35,350 nucleotides of DNA. Source: Phoronis australis. Lineage: Eukaryota > Phoronida > Phoronidae. The notes below the pieces were generated by a model, which saw nothing but the letters and a program-made list of their open reading frames with translations, did no database searches and had not been told where the DNA came from. Position 1 is the stretch's first letter; every line of letters begins with the position of its first letter. The translations under genes were made by a program, and so were the position numbers. The stretch is taken from assembly GCA_002633005.1 (NCBI GenBank), contig NMRA01000353.1, positions 197,625 through 232,974 of the forward strand, read 5' to 3'. Below, one piece after another: positions 1-12,000 of the stretch.

Positions 1-82
1 GAAGTGTTTATTAAGTGGTTTAACTTGCATGTTCCTGAACAATAAAGAGTAGTAAATATATCAAATAAACACAGAAAAATCA

Positions 83-160
83 GGAACCCCAACTGGGAAT
101 CGAACCACAGGTCTCTAGATTGCCGGTCTAGTGCTCTCACCACTGAGCTACTGAGGATCC
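83..160 (-). repeat. tRNA-like sequence (tRNA-derived SINE head or tRNA pseudogene)
   Basis: Minus strand shows a B-box-like GGTTCGATTCC, an A-box-like TAGCTCAGTGGTGAGAGC with paired GCTC/GAGC, and a perfect 5-bp anticodon stem CTAGA/TCTAG around loop CCGGCAA (formal anticodon GGC, Ala). Position 33 is C instead of U, the T-stem has mismatches and the acceptor stem is imperfect or over-long (GGATCC against GGTTCC). This points to a tRNA-derived repeat or pseudogene instead of a working tRNA. Confidence 0.6.
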
Positions 161-2604
161 GAAATCTGTGCAATTACTGTTTACAGCCAACTGTTAAGTC
201 GTACGTCCCATGAGCGGCGTTTCACCTTTTTCACACGGAATTTAGACAATCAGCCATTTAAAGAGGTTAGACTGCAAGTTGCTTATTGGTATGTATTCGA
301 GTCCTTATCTAATGGAATCATAATCTGAGATAACTTTTTATAAATTATGTTTTTAAAATCAATATAATTGATTTGTGGGCTATTTGTGATACTTTTGCTC
401 AGGTTCAACTGAATATAGACATTCATACGAAGTTCTAGACTACGAGGTAAGAAAATGGACACTGTACAAAAGCAGTACTGTACTAAACGGGCACATATGA
501 TGTTGATAGGATTTTACGTTTGCTGGAATCGCTCGGAATATTATGCCCTTACCTTGTTAAGCAATTTATACTTCATTGTTTTTTTTTACATCTTTTTAGT
601 TTTGGTCAATCATGTTTATAAGTAAGGTCAGTTTCCTTTGATGCACTAATGTTTTTAAACATTATTAAAATAAATTAAGCATTAGTGGATGTAACAATTA
701 CCTACATCTCAATGTGTAAATTATTCAACCAAATGACACGCGTTGAATAAATCTAGATGGGTTCATGAAACTGTATCTTGTTTACTAACATGAATTAGTA
801 AAAAATAATGATTTTTTAATTCTCGACCCACATGCAGACATAAATAAAGGAGTTTGTGTAGTATTCGTTGCTCAAGTTAACAGAAATACAACTGACGAGA
901 CAATTTATTGGCAAATAAGTTTACCAAGTCGTTCATGATCATAAGAGCTTCTCACTTTTATGAATACAAAATAATCAAATACTTCAATAACAACCAACCA
1001 TGTTGATTGACCTACTTGTGTTTTATCACCACTCAGACGAGCACTGATCTAGAAACTACTAAGTGCTTAACAACATGGGCGTTCTCATTAATGTCCTTTT
1101 CTCATCATCGCAATTATTTTCTTTTCAAATCAACAGCAGAATTCAGTTTTTTATTACTAATAACTTTTCATTTCTTCTGATTCGAGGTATGTGTTCCACA
1201 TGATTGGCACAATACTAAATCTGTCAACAATATACAAACACCTGTGAAAATGTGCAAATAATGAGAAAAGAACTGCAGCTCGCAAGAATGAATTTGAGAA
1301 AAGAATGATGTTGAAGAGAATGCTCTTGCTGCTCAGATTGTCTCCCCTGTTGTTACTTGGGTAAAGACAATGATGTAAAACCAAGACCATTTCTAAGGAT
1401 GATAACTATTAAGCGAAAGTATAACTTTAGAAGCTGTTCCCAGTAATACTTCAGTTATCAACACCGTTTCTCCAGAATTACAAAGGAACAGTCCAATAAC
1501 GCGAGAAGCCTAGCCAACAACTTTTCAGAGACTGACAATGTTGCGTCCTTCCGTATTAAGAACAAAACGAAAATTCACAATAAAGTGAAGTTGATCCCTA
1601 GGGGGTTTCTGACCATCACCAGCTTCAGGGTGAATCCAAAATATCACAAATTGTTTTGCTTCTCAAATAATTATTTCAAAAGAAATCAACCAACTTAAAA
1701 AAATATTTTTGATTCATTGTAGTTTTATTGCCCGTTTAAAATTGTACTTTAAAAGGGAATACAACATTGTTAAATCTTATCCTTAGTAAAAATACATATC
1801 CCTTGTTTAATATCTATGAGACACATTTTTTGGTATTAATTGCCGACTCCCTTGATGTGCATGTACTTTCCATTAATTCACATAAAAACAAATTAATAAC
1901 CTGACGAGGCCTGCGTCATGGTTCTGCATTCTCTTCAACTGAGCAAACACAAATGACCTGAAAAAAGTAGTTCAACAGCAAGCGGAATATTAGGTTTTCC
2001 CAATGGAAGTGACTGCATAGCCAAAATAATGTGGGCCAATTGCCAGGTCATCATCCCATTCACTTCCTACAGTCATGCGAAGAGAGAAGTAATTCTGCAT
2101 AGTGATACATAAAGGAAGTTCCATGAGATGGAACGATGCATACGTCCCAAGTCATATTTGCACAAAACTGTCGAAACCTCACGTGATTTTGTTCTGTGTG
2201 AGCAAGGCCACTAACTGACCAAGTTAATGGTCTCTGTCTGAGTTTTTTGCTTTCATAGTCGCTTACTGAGCAGTGGAAGCGAAATGGCAACTAAACAGCT
2301 GCTAGCTGCAATTAATGACACGGACACTGAGAAGTCAACTTCTCTGCAAATGTTAAACAGGCAATAAAATGGTAACTAATTTTATAAAATTTTATAGAAA
2401 TGTCATCCACTCACAGTAGTTTTGTTTTTCAAGTGTAGTAGTGATTACCTTAATAGAAATAATTATTCAAGAGACAGAAATAAGAGTTACGTGTTTGGGG
2501 ATCACCCTGCACCTTCTTACTACACAAGATTACTGAAATGTTTAAAAATATGTACCTAATAAATAAAACCTTTTCAACTACCAAAAAACCAGTAGCCCAT
2601 GAAT
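161..2604. other. 3' flank: 3' UTR and/or intergenic, no gene recognised
   Basis: AT-rich sequence. The longest open frames (1157-1390 and 2060-2290, both minus, under 80 codons) have no recognisable domains, composition bias or splice context. Part may be 3' UTR of the RERE gene. Confidence 0.5.
1724..1729 (-). terminator. Candidate polyadenylation hexamer for the RERE gene
   Basis: Minus-strand AATAAA about 1.27 kb after the stop codon. Another AATAAA lies at 1150-1155 and others further left. Without transcript data the true cleavage site is unknown. Confidence 0.25.
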
Positions 2605-2830
2605 CAAGAAGAATCAGGGAGATGAGGTTTACGAAGGGCCACCACTTGCTTTCATAGCAGTCAGAAGAATCAGGAAGATGAGGTTTGCGAAGGGCCACCA
2701 CTTGCTTTCATAGCAGTCAGAAGAATCAGGGAGATGAGGTTTGCGAAGGGCCACCACTTGCTTTCATAGCAGTCAGAAGAATCAGGGAGATGAGGTTTGC
2801 GAAGGGCCACCACTTGCTTTCATAGCAGTC
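2605..2830. repeat. 56-bp tandem repeat, four copies
   Basis: Units begin at GAATCAGG-type positions 2611, 2667, 2723 and 2779, exactly 56 bp apart, with only a few substitutions. The array is about 165-390 bp past the RERE stop codon, so it may be transcribed in the 3' UTR. Short ORFs on both strands across it simply reflect the repeat. Confidence 0.95.
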
Positions 2831-2993
2831 AAATCAATCAATACTATCAGCTACTTAAGTAGCATTGTTTCAAGCCTGGTCTTTTCAGCCAAGCTGCGCC
2901 ACCTAGAGACAACACTGATCTCTGGTTAACATTGCACAATCCATCTGTATATACATATTTACACGTGACGCTGACAACCATTCTAAGAGTTTG

Positions 2994-3080
2994 TCAGTGA
3001 GGCATATGACCCATGTGTCTTTCTCGTTCTAATACCAACTGTCTATGCAACGCCTCTTGATGTGCCATTTGGGCTTGTAG
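2994..3080 (-). CDS. RERE: RERE terminal coding exon and stop
   Basis: Acceptor CTTTCAG, 28 codons then TGA (2996-2994). It encodes [20 protein letters not shown], then RHMGHMPH-stop. Atrophin C-termini carry a similar Gln/Ala/Leu/Glu-rich helix. The stop fixes the orientation and the 3' end of the coding sequence. Confidence 0.93.
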   Translation of the reverse strand, partial: LQAQMAHQEALHRQLVLERERHMGHMPH

Positions 3081-6000
3081 CTGAAAGAAAGTGAGTGATA
3101 CATGAGTAAGAAAGCAAGCCTACCACGTTTCCAATACAAGACACATTAACAACACTGGATTCAGAAGTACAGACCGTGACCATTTCTCTATTAAAACAAT
3201 ATAAAGAAATTGTCTCACTGTGACACCCATAATCACTGCATGGCATTAGTCAAGAAGCCACAGCCAACTTGCAAGCATGCATTGATATTTTGTGACAAAC
3301 AAACAAGAGTACCTGTTGCTGAATGACAGGATCAGAGTACCGTGCCAGTAAATCTGGAGGAATCTCTCTGTCACCACGCCCCATCAACAGGGGTCCAGGG
3401 TACGCCTGCGGTGGAAGTAGGTGGTGTGGTAGGGAAGAGGCGGCCGCGTTGGCTGCCATGGCTGCTGCCAGAGGGTCAGCTCCTACAATCACAAGCACAA
3501 ATGTCAAGTACAACATCAGCACAGAAACTGTCAAAATAGATTAGCAGAGACACCGTGAATATTAAATGGGGGTGTTACCAATGTTAGATAGCAATCAGCA
3601 CCATAGTGAAGTGATACCCTAAAGACACACTTCAGTTTATACATCACAATATGGGATACAAGTCTTATATGTTATCTGAACGTTAATTTCCAATCAATGA
3701 CAGCACTGAGCACGACACTTGTTAAAAGCCAATGTAATTTTAAGAAAAGTTATGACATAGGGGATTTCCAAAAAGTCATGATCCAATGACTTGGCCATGT
3801 TAGGTTCGGGACATTCACACGGGGCACACGCAATGTGCTGGACATAGACTTACGAGAGAATTGACAGGCCAGTGTGGCATGATTAGAGTGTGGATGACAG
3901 TCAGCTGTGAGCATGGATCGTACCAGACTGGCGTGTCTTAGCATATGCTGGTACTGTCCAGGGATATCTACAACAAATAAGAGCAAGTTGGTAACTCGTA
4001 GCTCCGTAGAGAGATCTTACCTGGCAAGAAAGGGGGAAGAAACGGCGAGGCGAAGGCAGACGAGGTCGGCGGCAGTACGGGCTCATGTAGTCCCGGCTGA
4101 TGCAGGTGAAGGTGTGTGTGTGCATGCGTGTGAGCGTGTGAATGCGCTGCCGCAGCACTAGGGATAAGACCAGCTGACAACTGGAGGCGTGCCACAGGGT
4201 CGCCTGCCAGAGCCATCCTCTCAGCGTGCAGCCTCTCTGCAGACAGCCTCTCTACAGAGCTGGAGAAGGCCGAGTCACCATGACCACCAGGGGGCATGCC
4301 TGTCAAATGGAGTGGAGCGCATAAGCAAGCAGTTGATGGACTGTGTGTTGGCCTTTCGTACATCTTAATTGGATTCAAGTTAAACAGAGACAAAATGGAG
4401 CAGTACCTCTTATTGCCAAAAAGGCCTGAAAAGATGCTTGGAAACATTTAACACACTTGTATACAAAAAGTGACTTCTTCACAAGTTGCACCCTTAAGGA
4501 GTCAAAATGAAACATCTTTTACAAACTCTGGGCTTAAAGGAAAACTTACGAAGTATAAGTGATTGACCACAGACAATGGTGTATGTATCCTGTTGCTACA
4601 CCGGCAATTATTTCACATTGTGAAAGTCATGAGCTGTTCATTGGTTGATTTTACTAGGCTATACAAACAATGCGCATAGATGACTGACAGTAATGAAGAG
4701 AAATGATAACAATTAAAACACCAATAAGACAGATCAGCCCGCGTTGTAAAGTAGCCTCTATACGATCCAATAACCAACAGTAAACAGCACACGTAATAAT
4801 TTACAGTTACAACAAGAGCTTGAGATAATTCGAAAATAAAAGCATCAATAAAAAATGAAGTGATGTGTTACAAATATAATGAAAAAAATTCTGACGTCTG
4901 GGACCCAATGTATCACAACAGGGTATTTTTCAGTGAAGCTCCACCATCTCCTTGATAGGGAACCAGGCAGTAACAGACAACTGCAATCAGTTCTCTGCAA
5001 AATTGAAGTGTCAAGACTGAAATCTGGCAAGTTCCATCTCAGATAAAATAATTTTGGAATTGCAGTTGGTTTTTAGACAGTTATATCTCAATGAATGATG
5101 CCACCAACTCTAGTGCGATCAAAGTCTCATTTCTCTTAGTCACAATGAAATGATCAAGTTCTAGGTGGGACACTAACCTATTCGTTCAAGCCTTTCACGT
5201 TCCCTGGCTAGAAGATCACTTGAGAGACTGCTGGGAGGGTAGACCCCAGGTAAGTGTGAAGAACTGTGGGGAAGACCAGGGCCAGCTTGAGCAGGTATGC
5301 CATAACGCCGTTGTAGCTCTAGAAACTGGGGATCCAAGGAGCCAACAGGGGGTACCCTGTCTAGACCTGTAACACCAAGTGACCGAGTGTTTGTACCGGC
5401 TTATACATTACTCGCACAGACTTGGCAAAATATCAACATCAAACAAGAGTCAACAACAGTTAGACCAACTGATGATAATGCCCAACTCGTCACAATATAT
5501 CAGCTCAAAGACTATTAAGAGAAGAGGACCAACAATACCACTTTGTTTCATCTCAATTTCTTTCATCTTTTCTCTCATCTCTATTTCTCGTAACTCTCGT
5601 TCCCTCATGTCTCGCTCGCGGGCATCACGTTCTCGTTTATCTCTCTCCAGCTCATACTCCAACCTAAAAACAAGAGAATGGATAAGTCACATTCCTATTG
5701 ATTCCTGACATTCACAGTTACATCCAAGTCATTTAACTACCCATACCATGTAGGGGAGGTTCTTAGTGCATGGAATTAAAAAAACTCATTCGACCTGATT
5801 TCAAGAGTCTGTAACGTTGTACACATAACTCTTCAAAGCATGATCTACAAAATCAATTATTTAGCTCTGCCTGGCCTAAAACTTTCTCTTAATAAAGTAT
5901 TTCTTCTTCAGTACATTCTGGAGTGTAAGAACACATTACTTACCTCTCCCTAGCCCCAGGTGGGTACATTCTGGAGTAGTGCATCAGGGGGTCCATTATA

Positions 6001-9000
6001 CCTGGAGAGGCGTGGTGCATAGACCGTGACATGTCATGAGCCAGAGCGTGAGGTCGAGCAAACTCCCCTGCAACATAATCACAAGGTGGCAGTGAGATCA
6101 CTGGCAATCTATGAGCACTATTTATCATACTTTGGCAACCAACAACAATATTAACATCCTTTTAACTAAATACCACGGCTTGTCGTGAATTCAACCAACA
6201 TACAAGAGAAGTGGTGTTATTTTACCATAACTAAAACGTTCCAGTAGGCGTTTAACTATAGTGTGATTGCATGTCCCAAAGTAACAGTCAACACTTGTTG
6301 CTTGCCATCAGATAATTTAACGATTGTCAGACAGTGAGTAAAGGTGCCACAGCTAAACAATTGATCAGCTGTTGGGATTGATTTGGATTGCAAATGATGT
6401 TCACTGGCACTGCAAAGATCCACATGCCAAGCCTAAGAAATATATTATCAACCCTTAACTTATGTTATAAAAGGGTAGGACACAGGTCTACCATGATTAT
6501 TCAGGCAGATAATTTTAGCACATCTTTTAAACAAGTTAACAACAAAAGATGCAGAAGCTTATTCTCTCATTGGTTGCCAAGTGAAAGTTTTTACTATCTT
6601 GAAAATACATTAATATCAAATTAATTTGGCATTAAGGTTCTTTCTGCAACTTGACACACAAGCAACATCGTTCCACCACCAGGGAGCACCAATTTATCCT
6701 CCACATTAATATGGGGACTAACCACAACAGCTTGTTTCTACTTGGGAAGTAACATCTACGTCTGCATACCTAATTGTCTTAAAGCTGGTGTATCTGGGTA
6801 GGAGGAGCGAGGTGTGTGTCTGTCTGCGTAATGGGACGACAACGAACTTGTCACTTGAGCATCAGCAGTAGTGTTCTCAGGTGTACGGGCCACCTTCTGC
6901 AACACAGTAGAGACAAGATGTTACAGGAAAATTTCCTAAATTTCACACAATGCAAATAGAATCATTTTACCCAAAGTTTTAGGCCATGCCTGTGATTTTA
7001 AAACAAATGGAAAGGTGTGATCATGAAAGACTTCACATTAAGCACACTTAATGTGAAGTCTTTCTTTCTTTTTCTTTTCAGGTGCATAACATATGTTGTT
7101 CCAGTATCTACAAAATGACGACGTTAGGACAACCTCCCTCCTTCAGTCTTACCTTCTCTTCCTTAATAACCACAGGAGGTGAGGCGATTCTCTTGGCCCG
7201 CTCTTCACGCTTCTTTGCCAGTTTGGAGTCAGGGACAGGCCTGAATGTCCAGTCACAGCGACAACATGAGTTCTCACCACGACTCCAGTGTTTAATGAAT
7301 CTGAAAGCAGCAGCAATTACACTAGATCAAATAATTTTCCCAATAGAAATGAGTAGGAACAAATTCAAGAGCACTCAATGTAATTAAGACAATACATTAT
7401 AGCCCAGTATCTACAGTATGATTATTTGTAATGCTTCTTCAACATGCAAGATATTTGTCTCTAATGAAGTATATATTCTAACCTAACAAGTACAACGTCC
7501 AGCACTTAACATGCTATTATAATGACTCATTAAAAACATGAATAACTACAATACTCCAATAACTGTAAATACTCAATTGTGGAAAAGAATGATTAAGACT
7601 CAACACTCTTGTAACATTAAACATGTTTTGCAGAAAATTTGACAACTTGTGCAAAATGTTCAGTTCCTCTCATTACAGTTGATGGGATAAAAACTTGAGG
7701 TTGTGGTTGATTCATGGATGTTTCGGAATATATACACCGATGACGACTCTCGTTGTTGTATACTTAAACATGTGATCAAAAGTTGCCCTATGTATTCATC
7801 CCCACTTACGAGGTTTTATTGCATGAGCTGATGACTTTTCAAAATGTATGTGTCAAGTTTCCACCCGAAGACCGATACTTGCCAAACTTCACTTACATTG
7901 CATTCTTACACCTGAATATTTCTTGGTCGACAACTTTTGGTGGGGGACTAGGACTACGGGGGACATGGGGTTCAGAAGACTCAGCTTCCTCGGGTGATTG
8001 GCAGGGTGAGGGTGGAGCTTCACTCTGTGGCTGAGCTGTGAGTGGAGGAGGTGGTGACAGCCGCTCTTCCTTGATGTGTAGCTGTGTCTGTGTTGGACTG
8101 GGTACACTGTATGAACCACTGCTGTTGTCGTCCTGCAAGTAGAGATATTGAAAATCAAACCTGAGACGAGATGCACAAACTCAGACATAAAACCATTGGT
8201 TTCTGAGTCACACGCAATCAACTGTTTTCTGTGGAGCAAATAATACTCGACGAGAAGAGTGTTATAAACACTATATATCTCAAAAAGTATTACCACTATT
8301 ATACACTAATCAGCTAGTGTATAAAACAGCACTACATCATATAAGACTGAATATTAGCTATTTAAAATCTGTGACGAATCAAGGAAATGACATGATAGTT
8401 ACAATATATCACCCATGAAATTCTTTCACTTGATGTAAGGTTACATGCTTTTTTCATTCCAATTTGGCCCAAGAATGATATCATACAGTAACGCTTTGCA
8501 CAATTCACTTGTAAAATGCTCTGCATTGCTAGTCACTCGAGAGATATTTGTGGCAAGAAATCTTGGCTTACGTAACAGCAACAGAGAATTTATCCCAATA
8601 ATTCAACAGCCTTGTTGTCCAAACCTTTTCAGAGGCGGCCATTTGCTAGTCTTGGCTAATAACCTCTTGACCTTAATCCCTAATGGCAAAACACTTGCCT
8701 TTTGCCCGTGTGATTTTACATCAAATGTACGGTACGAAAAGTACCAGACGCTTGACAAATATACTGCAACAGCACCCACCAAAGAGCCACATCATGCGAC
8801 ATGCGTAATACATCACCTGATTGTTCTCCACGTCTCCGTCATTGCCGTTCTCGTCCTCTTTACTGCTGTAACTACTGCTCTCAGCCGATGACTCCACAGG
8901 GCTCTCCACGCGCTCCTTCTTGATCACAACCGTGTCAGACACCTCCTCGTCAAGCGCACGTTTACTGGACTCACATGCAGTCTGCAACATAGTATCATAA

Positions 9001-12000
9001 GTCTGTAATTAGGTCACAACAATATTGTGGCTAGAGTTATATTGATTAAAAGCCCCTCCAAAAGATATCCATAAAGAAAAGTTGTCTACCACACAGAGCA
9101 CTTGTTAGTTGCTAAACTCTTTTCTAATGCTACGCAAAGTACGCAAATATACGGTAAACGTCCAAACCAAAACATGAGCGCTCATTCCCATACACAGAAT
9201 TTCATGCGTCATCATCATTTCACAGCGCCACATTTCCATACAGGTGGCGCTGTTACAAATGGCAATGAGTTGCCTTCAATTCAGCAACTGCAGGCGACGG
9301 TCTTCCCAGCAAAACTATGTCAGCCAAGTACAAACTTGTAATTACCTTTTCTGCTCCTTTCCTGTCCATGCTACAGTTGCTGCCAGTACTGATGACCCCA
9401 GGGGAGGTAACTCCAGGCATAGCACTGAGTGACAAGTCTTCACTCTCAGAATTACTCAGGGGGTCTTCATCCTTGTTCAACTGCCACAAAATAAGAACAT
9501 GTTTGACAGCTAAGAAACTGTAGATTTAATCTGTCATAATCTGAGTACACTCTCACACCACTGGTAGAGAGGATTACCTGTGGCAGACTGAACTTTATTC
9601 GATAGACCAAGCATCACCTATTAATCTACACACCAACTACTTAAAAATGTTAATAAAATGTTTTCAGATTACTTAAAGTCAATTAAGTGCCATAATAATC
9701 CAGCACGAAAGGTCTTATAAACAATGACTTCTGACTTTTGAAATAAAAACTGCAATTATTGTTCACAAACTTGGGAAAAATTCAATTTCTGAAGAGGTGT
9801 TTTTAACAAATTATGACTTATGTCCTTAATTTTTGAACAAATGAGACTAATTGGTCATCAAGAAATGTAATTTTTGACAGAGTGTAATTTTTGTGAAAAT
9901 GCTTTCATGCGATAAGATTTTCTTTACTTGATCAGAAATGTAACATCACGCATTTTGACAGGTGTGAGTATCTCCAACTAAAGAGAAATCCTTAATTGTT
10001 CTTTACTCAAGTCTCCTTTGCTCCAGTCCGCCATTCATCACAGCTAGGGGTCAGTTTTTTACTAAAGTCTCCTTTGCTCCAGTCTGCCATGCATCAGAGC
10101 TAGGGGTTAGTTTTTTACTAAAGTCTCCTTTGCTCCAGTCTGCCATGCATCAGAGCTAGGGGTCAGTTTTTTACTAAAGTCTCCTTTGCTCCAGTCTCCC
10201 ATGCATCAGAGCTAAGGGTCGGTTTCTAAGCTCCAGTCTGCCATGCATCACAGCTAGGGGGTCAGTTTCTAAGCTCCAGTCTGCCATGCATCACAGCTAG
10301 GGGGTCAGTTTCTAAGCTCCAGTCTGCCATGCATCATCACAGCTAGGGGGTCAGTTTCTAATAACAATGGTCCCACCTGCTGATTAGTTCGACGCCCATG
10401 CATGTTACAGCTCTCATTGGAATTATCTCCCTCTTGCACAGGTTTGAATAAAAATGGTGCCAGGTCCGCTTCGTCTATCTGCTGGTCATCGCCATACTTT
10501 TTGAAGAAGACTTTACAGTGCGAGCAGACGATCAACTTGTCCCTACCAACATGGTGCCATTCTTGACAATCTGAAAACATTTAACAAAGGAACAGTCATA
10601 CAACAATTCTGTCAACAAATGTCACAGAATGAGCTAAGAAAATTAAATTTCATAAGCAAGATCCAATAATATAAACATAATACACTAGATGACACAAAAG
10701 CTTCACCAGTTGAACAGTCGATTTGACATCACGTAACACTTTTAATTGCATTATGAGTGAAACTTTTTTTATCATCAATCCTGTTGCTCCAAAATATATG
10801 TATATCAGCATACTTTCATGTCTCTGTGTCAAAGAAAAACTATTTAGACACCAGAAAAGATATTAATTACCCAAAATAAGTTGAATGTGTGTTAAAGAAA
10901 AGATTAAACGCTTCAATGGTTCTTTGTGCATACTGGTGGTGCAAACACATAATCTACCTGTAGTAAAACACTTTTGACAAGTGAAGACGGGTAAATGTTT
11001 AGTGTCACTGTCCTCAGTCGACTCGTTTGAGGAAGCCTCACTGTTCGAACTCTCCACTGGAAAACAAACATTTTCCTAGATTGAAACAAACCATTAAACA
11101 AAGGAGCATCCATAGCTGGACAACATTCAAAGTCACAACCAATCATAGATGAGCTTATAACATAGCAATTTGTCACTTTACACCAATCATGAAGCCTGTT
11201 ATAATATAGCATGTAAATCTGTCACACTTATCACAAGACCACCCCTTTAATGCAAAAGAAAGTGTTGAAAATAGTTCCTTAAATAGTGCAAGTACAAAGA
11301 TCATTACAATGATGCAGACAGCTGAATGTGGCAAGCAGCAATGAGATACATTGAGACCAATCAGTGTACAGTGAGTTTATAGGGGCAGACAAGCAAGACA
11401 CAACAACCAGTCCTGCACAGTGAATTGTCACGGTAAAATGATAAACTACTCCATAAATTGATTTTGGATTGTTGAGTTATTAGACTCAATAACCAGTGAT
11501 CCCAACACATAACATTAAGATGTTATGCACAAAATAAAAGACAGCTCATAACAGACAAAACACACCACAACAATCACTTTAATTGCTACAAATAACCTCT
11601 TACTGAAAATGTGAATCTGGATACAGTGATTATGCAGTAACTGTGAATGTCCATGACTCTTCAAGCTGTCAGTTCATAATTATATACTTGGGAGATTCTT
11701 CAATTTAACATTTTCCAAATGTTATACACTCACACACCACCACTCAATCTGTCATCCCAGCTCCATTTACGATCACAAGTAAATCTCAGTCATCTCACTT
11801 CCACACGCGAACAGCGATTTATACAGGATTCCAAAACTGGGACTCCATATTTTCAAAAAAATTGACCGAACATAGGAGTTCCCACGAGCACTGGAGGTCT
11901 GTAGGTAGCGTTGTGGCTGCAGCGCCATGCAGTGGTGTATCCACCCATGTAATAACATAGAACAGTGAAGTGGAAAAAAGTGTCATTGATAAAACGCAGA

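Noticed and set aside
83-160. Functional tRNA-Ala(GGC)
   Set aside because: C at position 33, mismatched T-stem and irregular acceptor stem; a GGC tRNA-Ala is also unusual in animals.
2060-2290. 76-codon minus ORF in the 3' flank
   Set aside because: No recognisable domain, and no splice partner; could be 3' UTR.
2738-2930. Plus ORF over the 56-bp array
   Set aside because: Frame is a by-product of the repeat; it has no conserved sequence beyond it.
3323-3544. Plus-strand ORFs over 3323-3544 and 3907-4161
   Set aside because: Antisense shadows of the GC-richer RERE exons.
8445-8891. 148-codon plus-strand ORF
   Set aside because: It overlaps, in antisense, a well-supported RERE exon; no domain, no splice or composition support.
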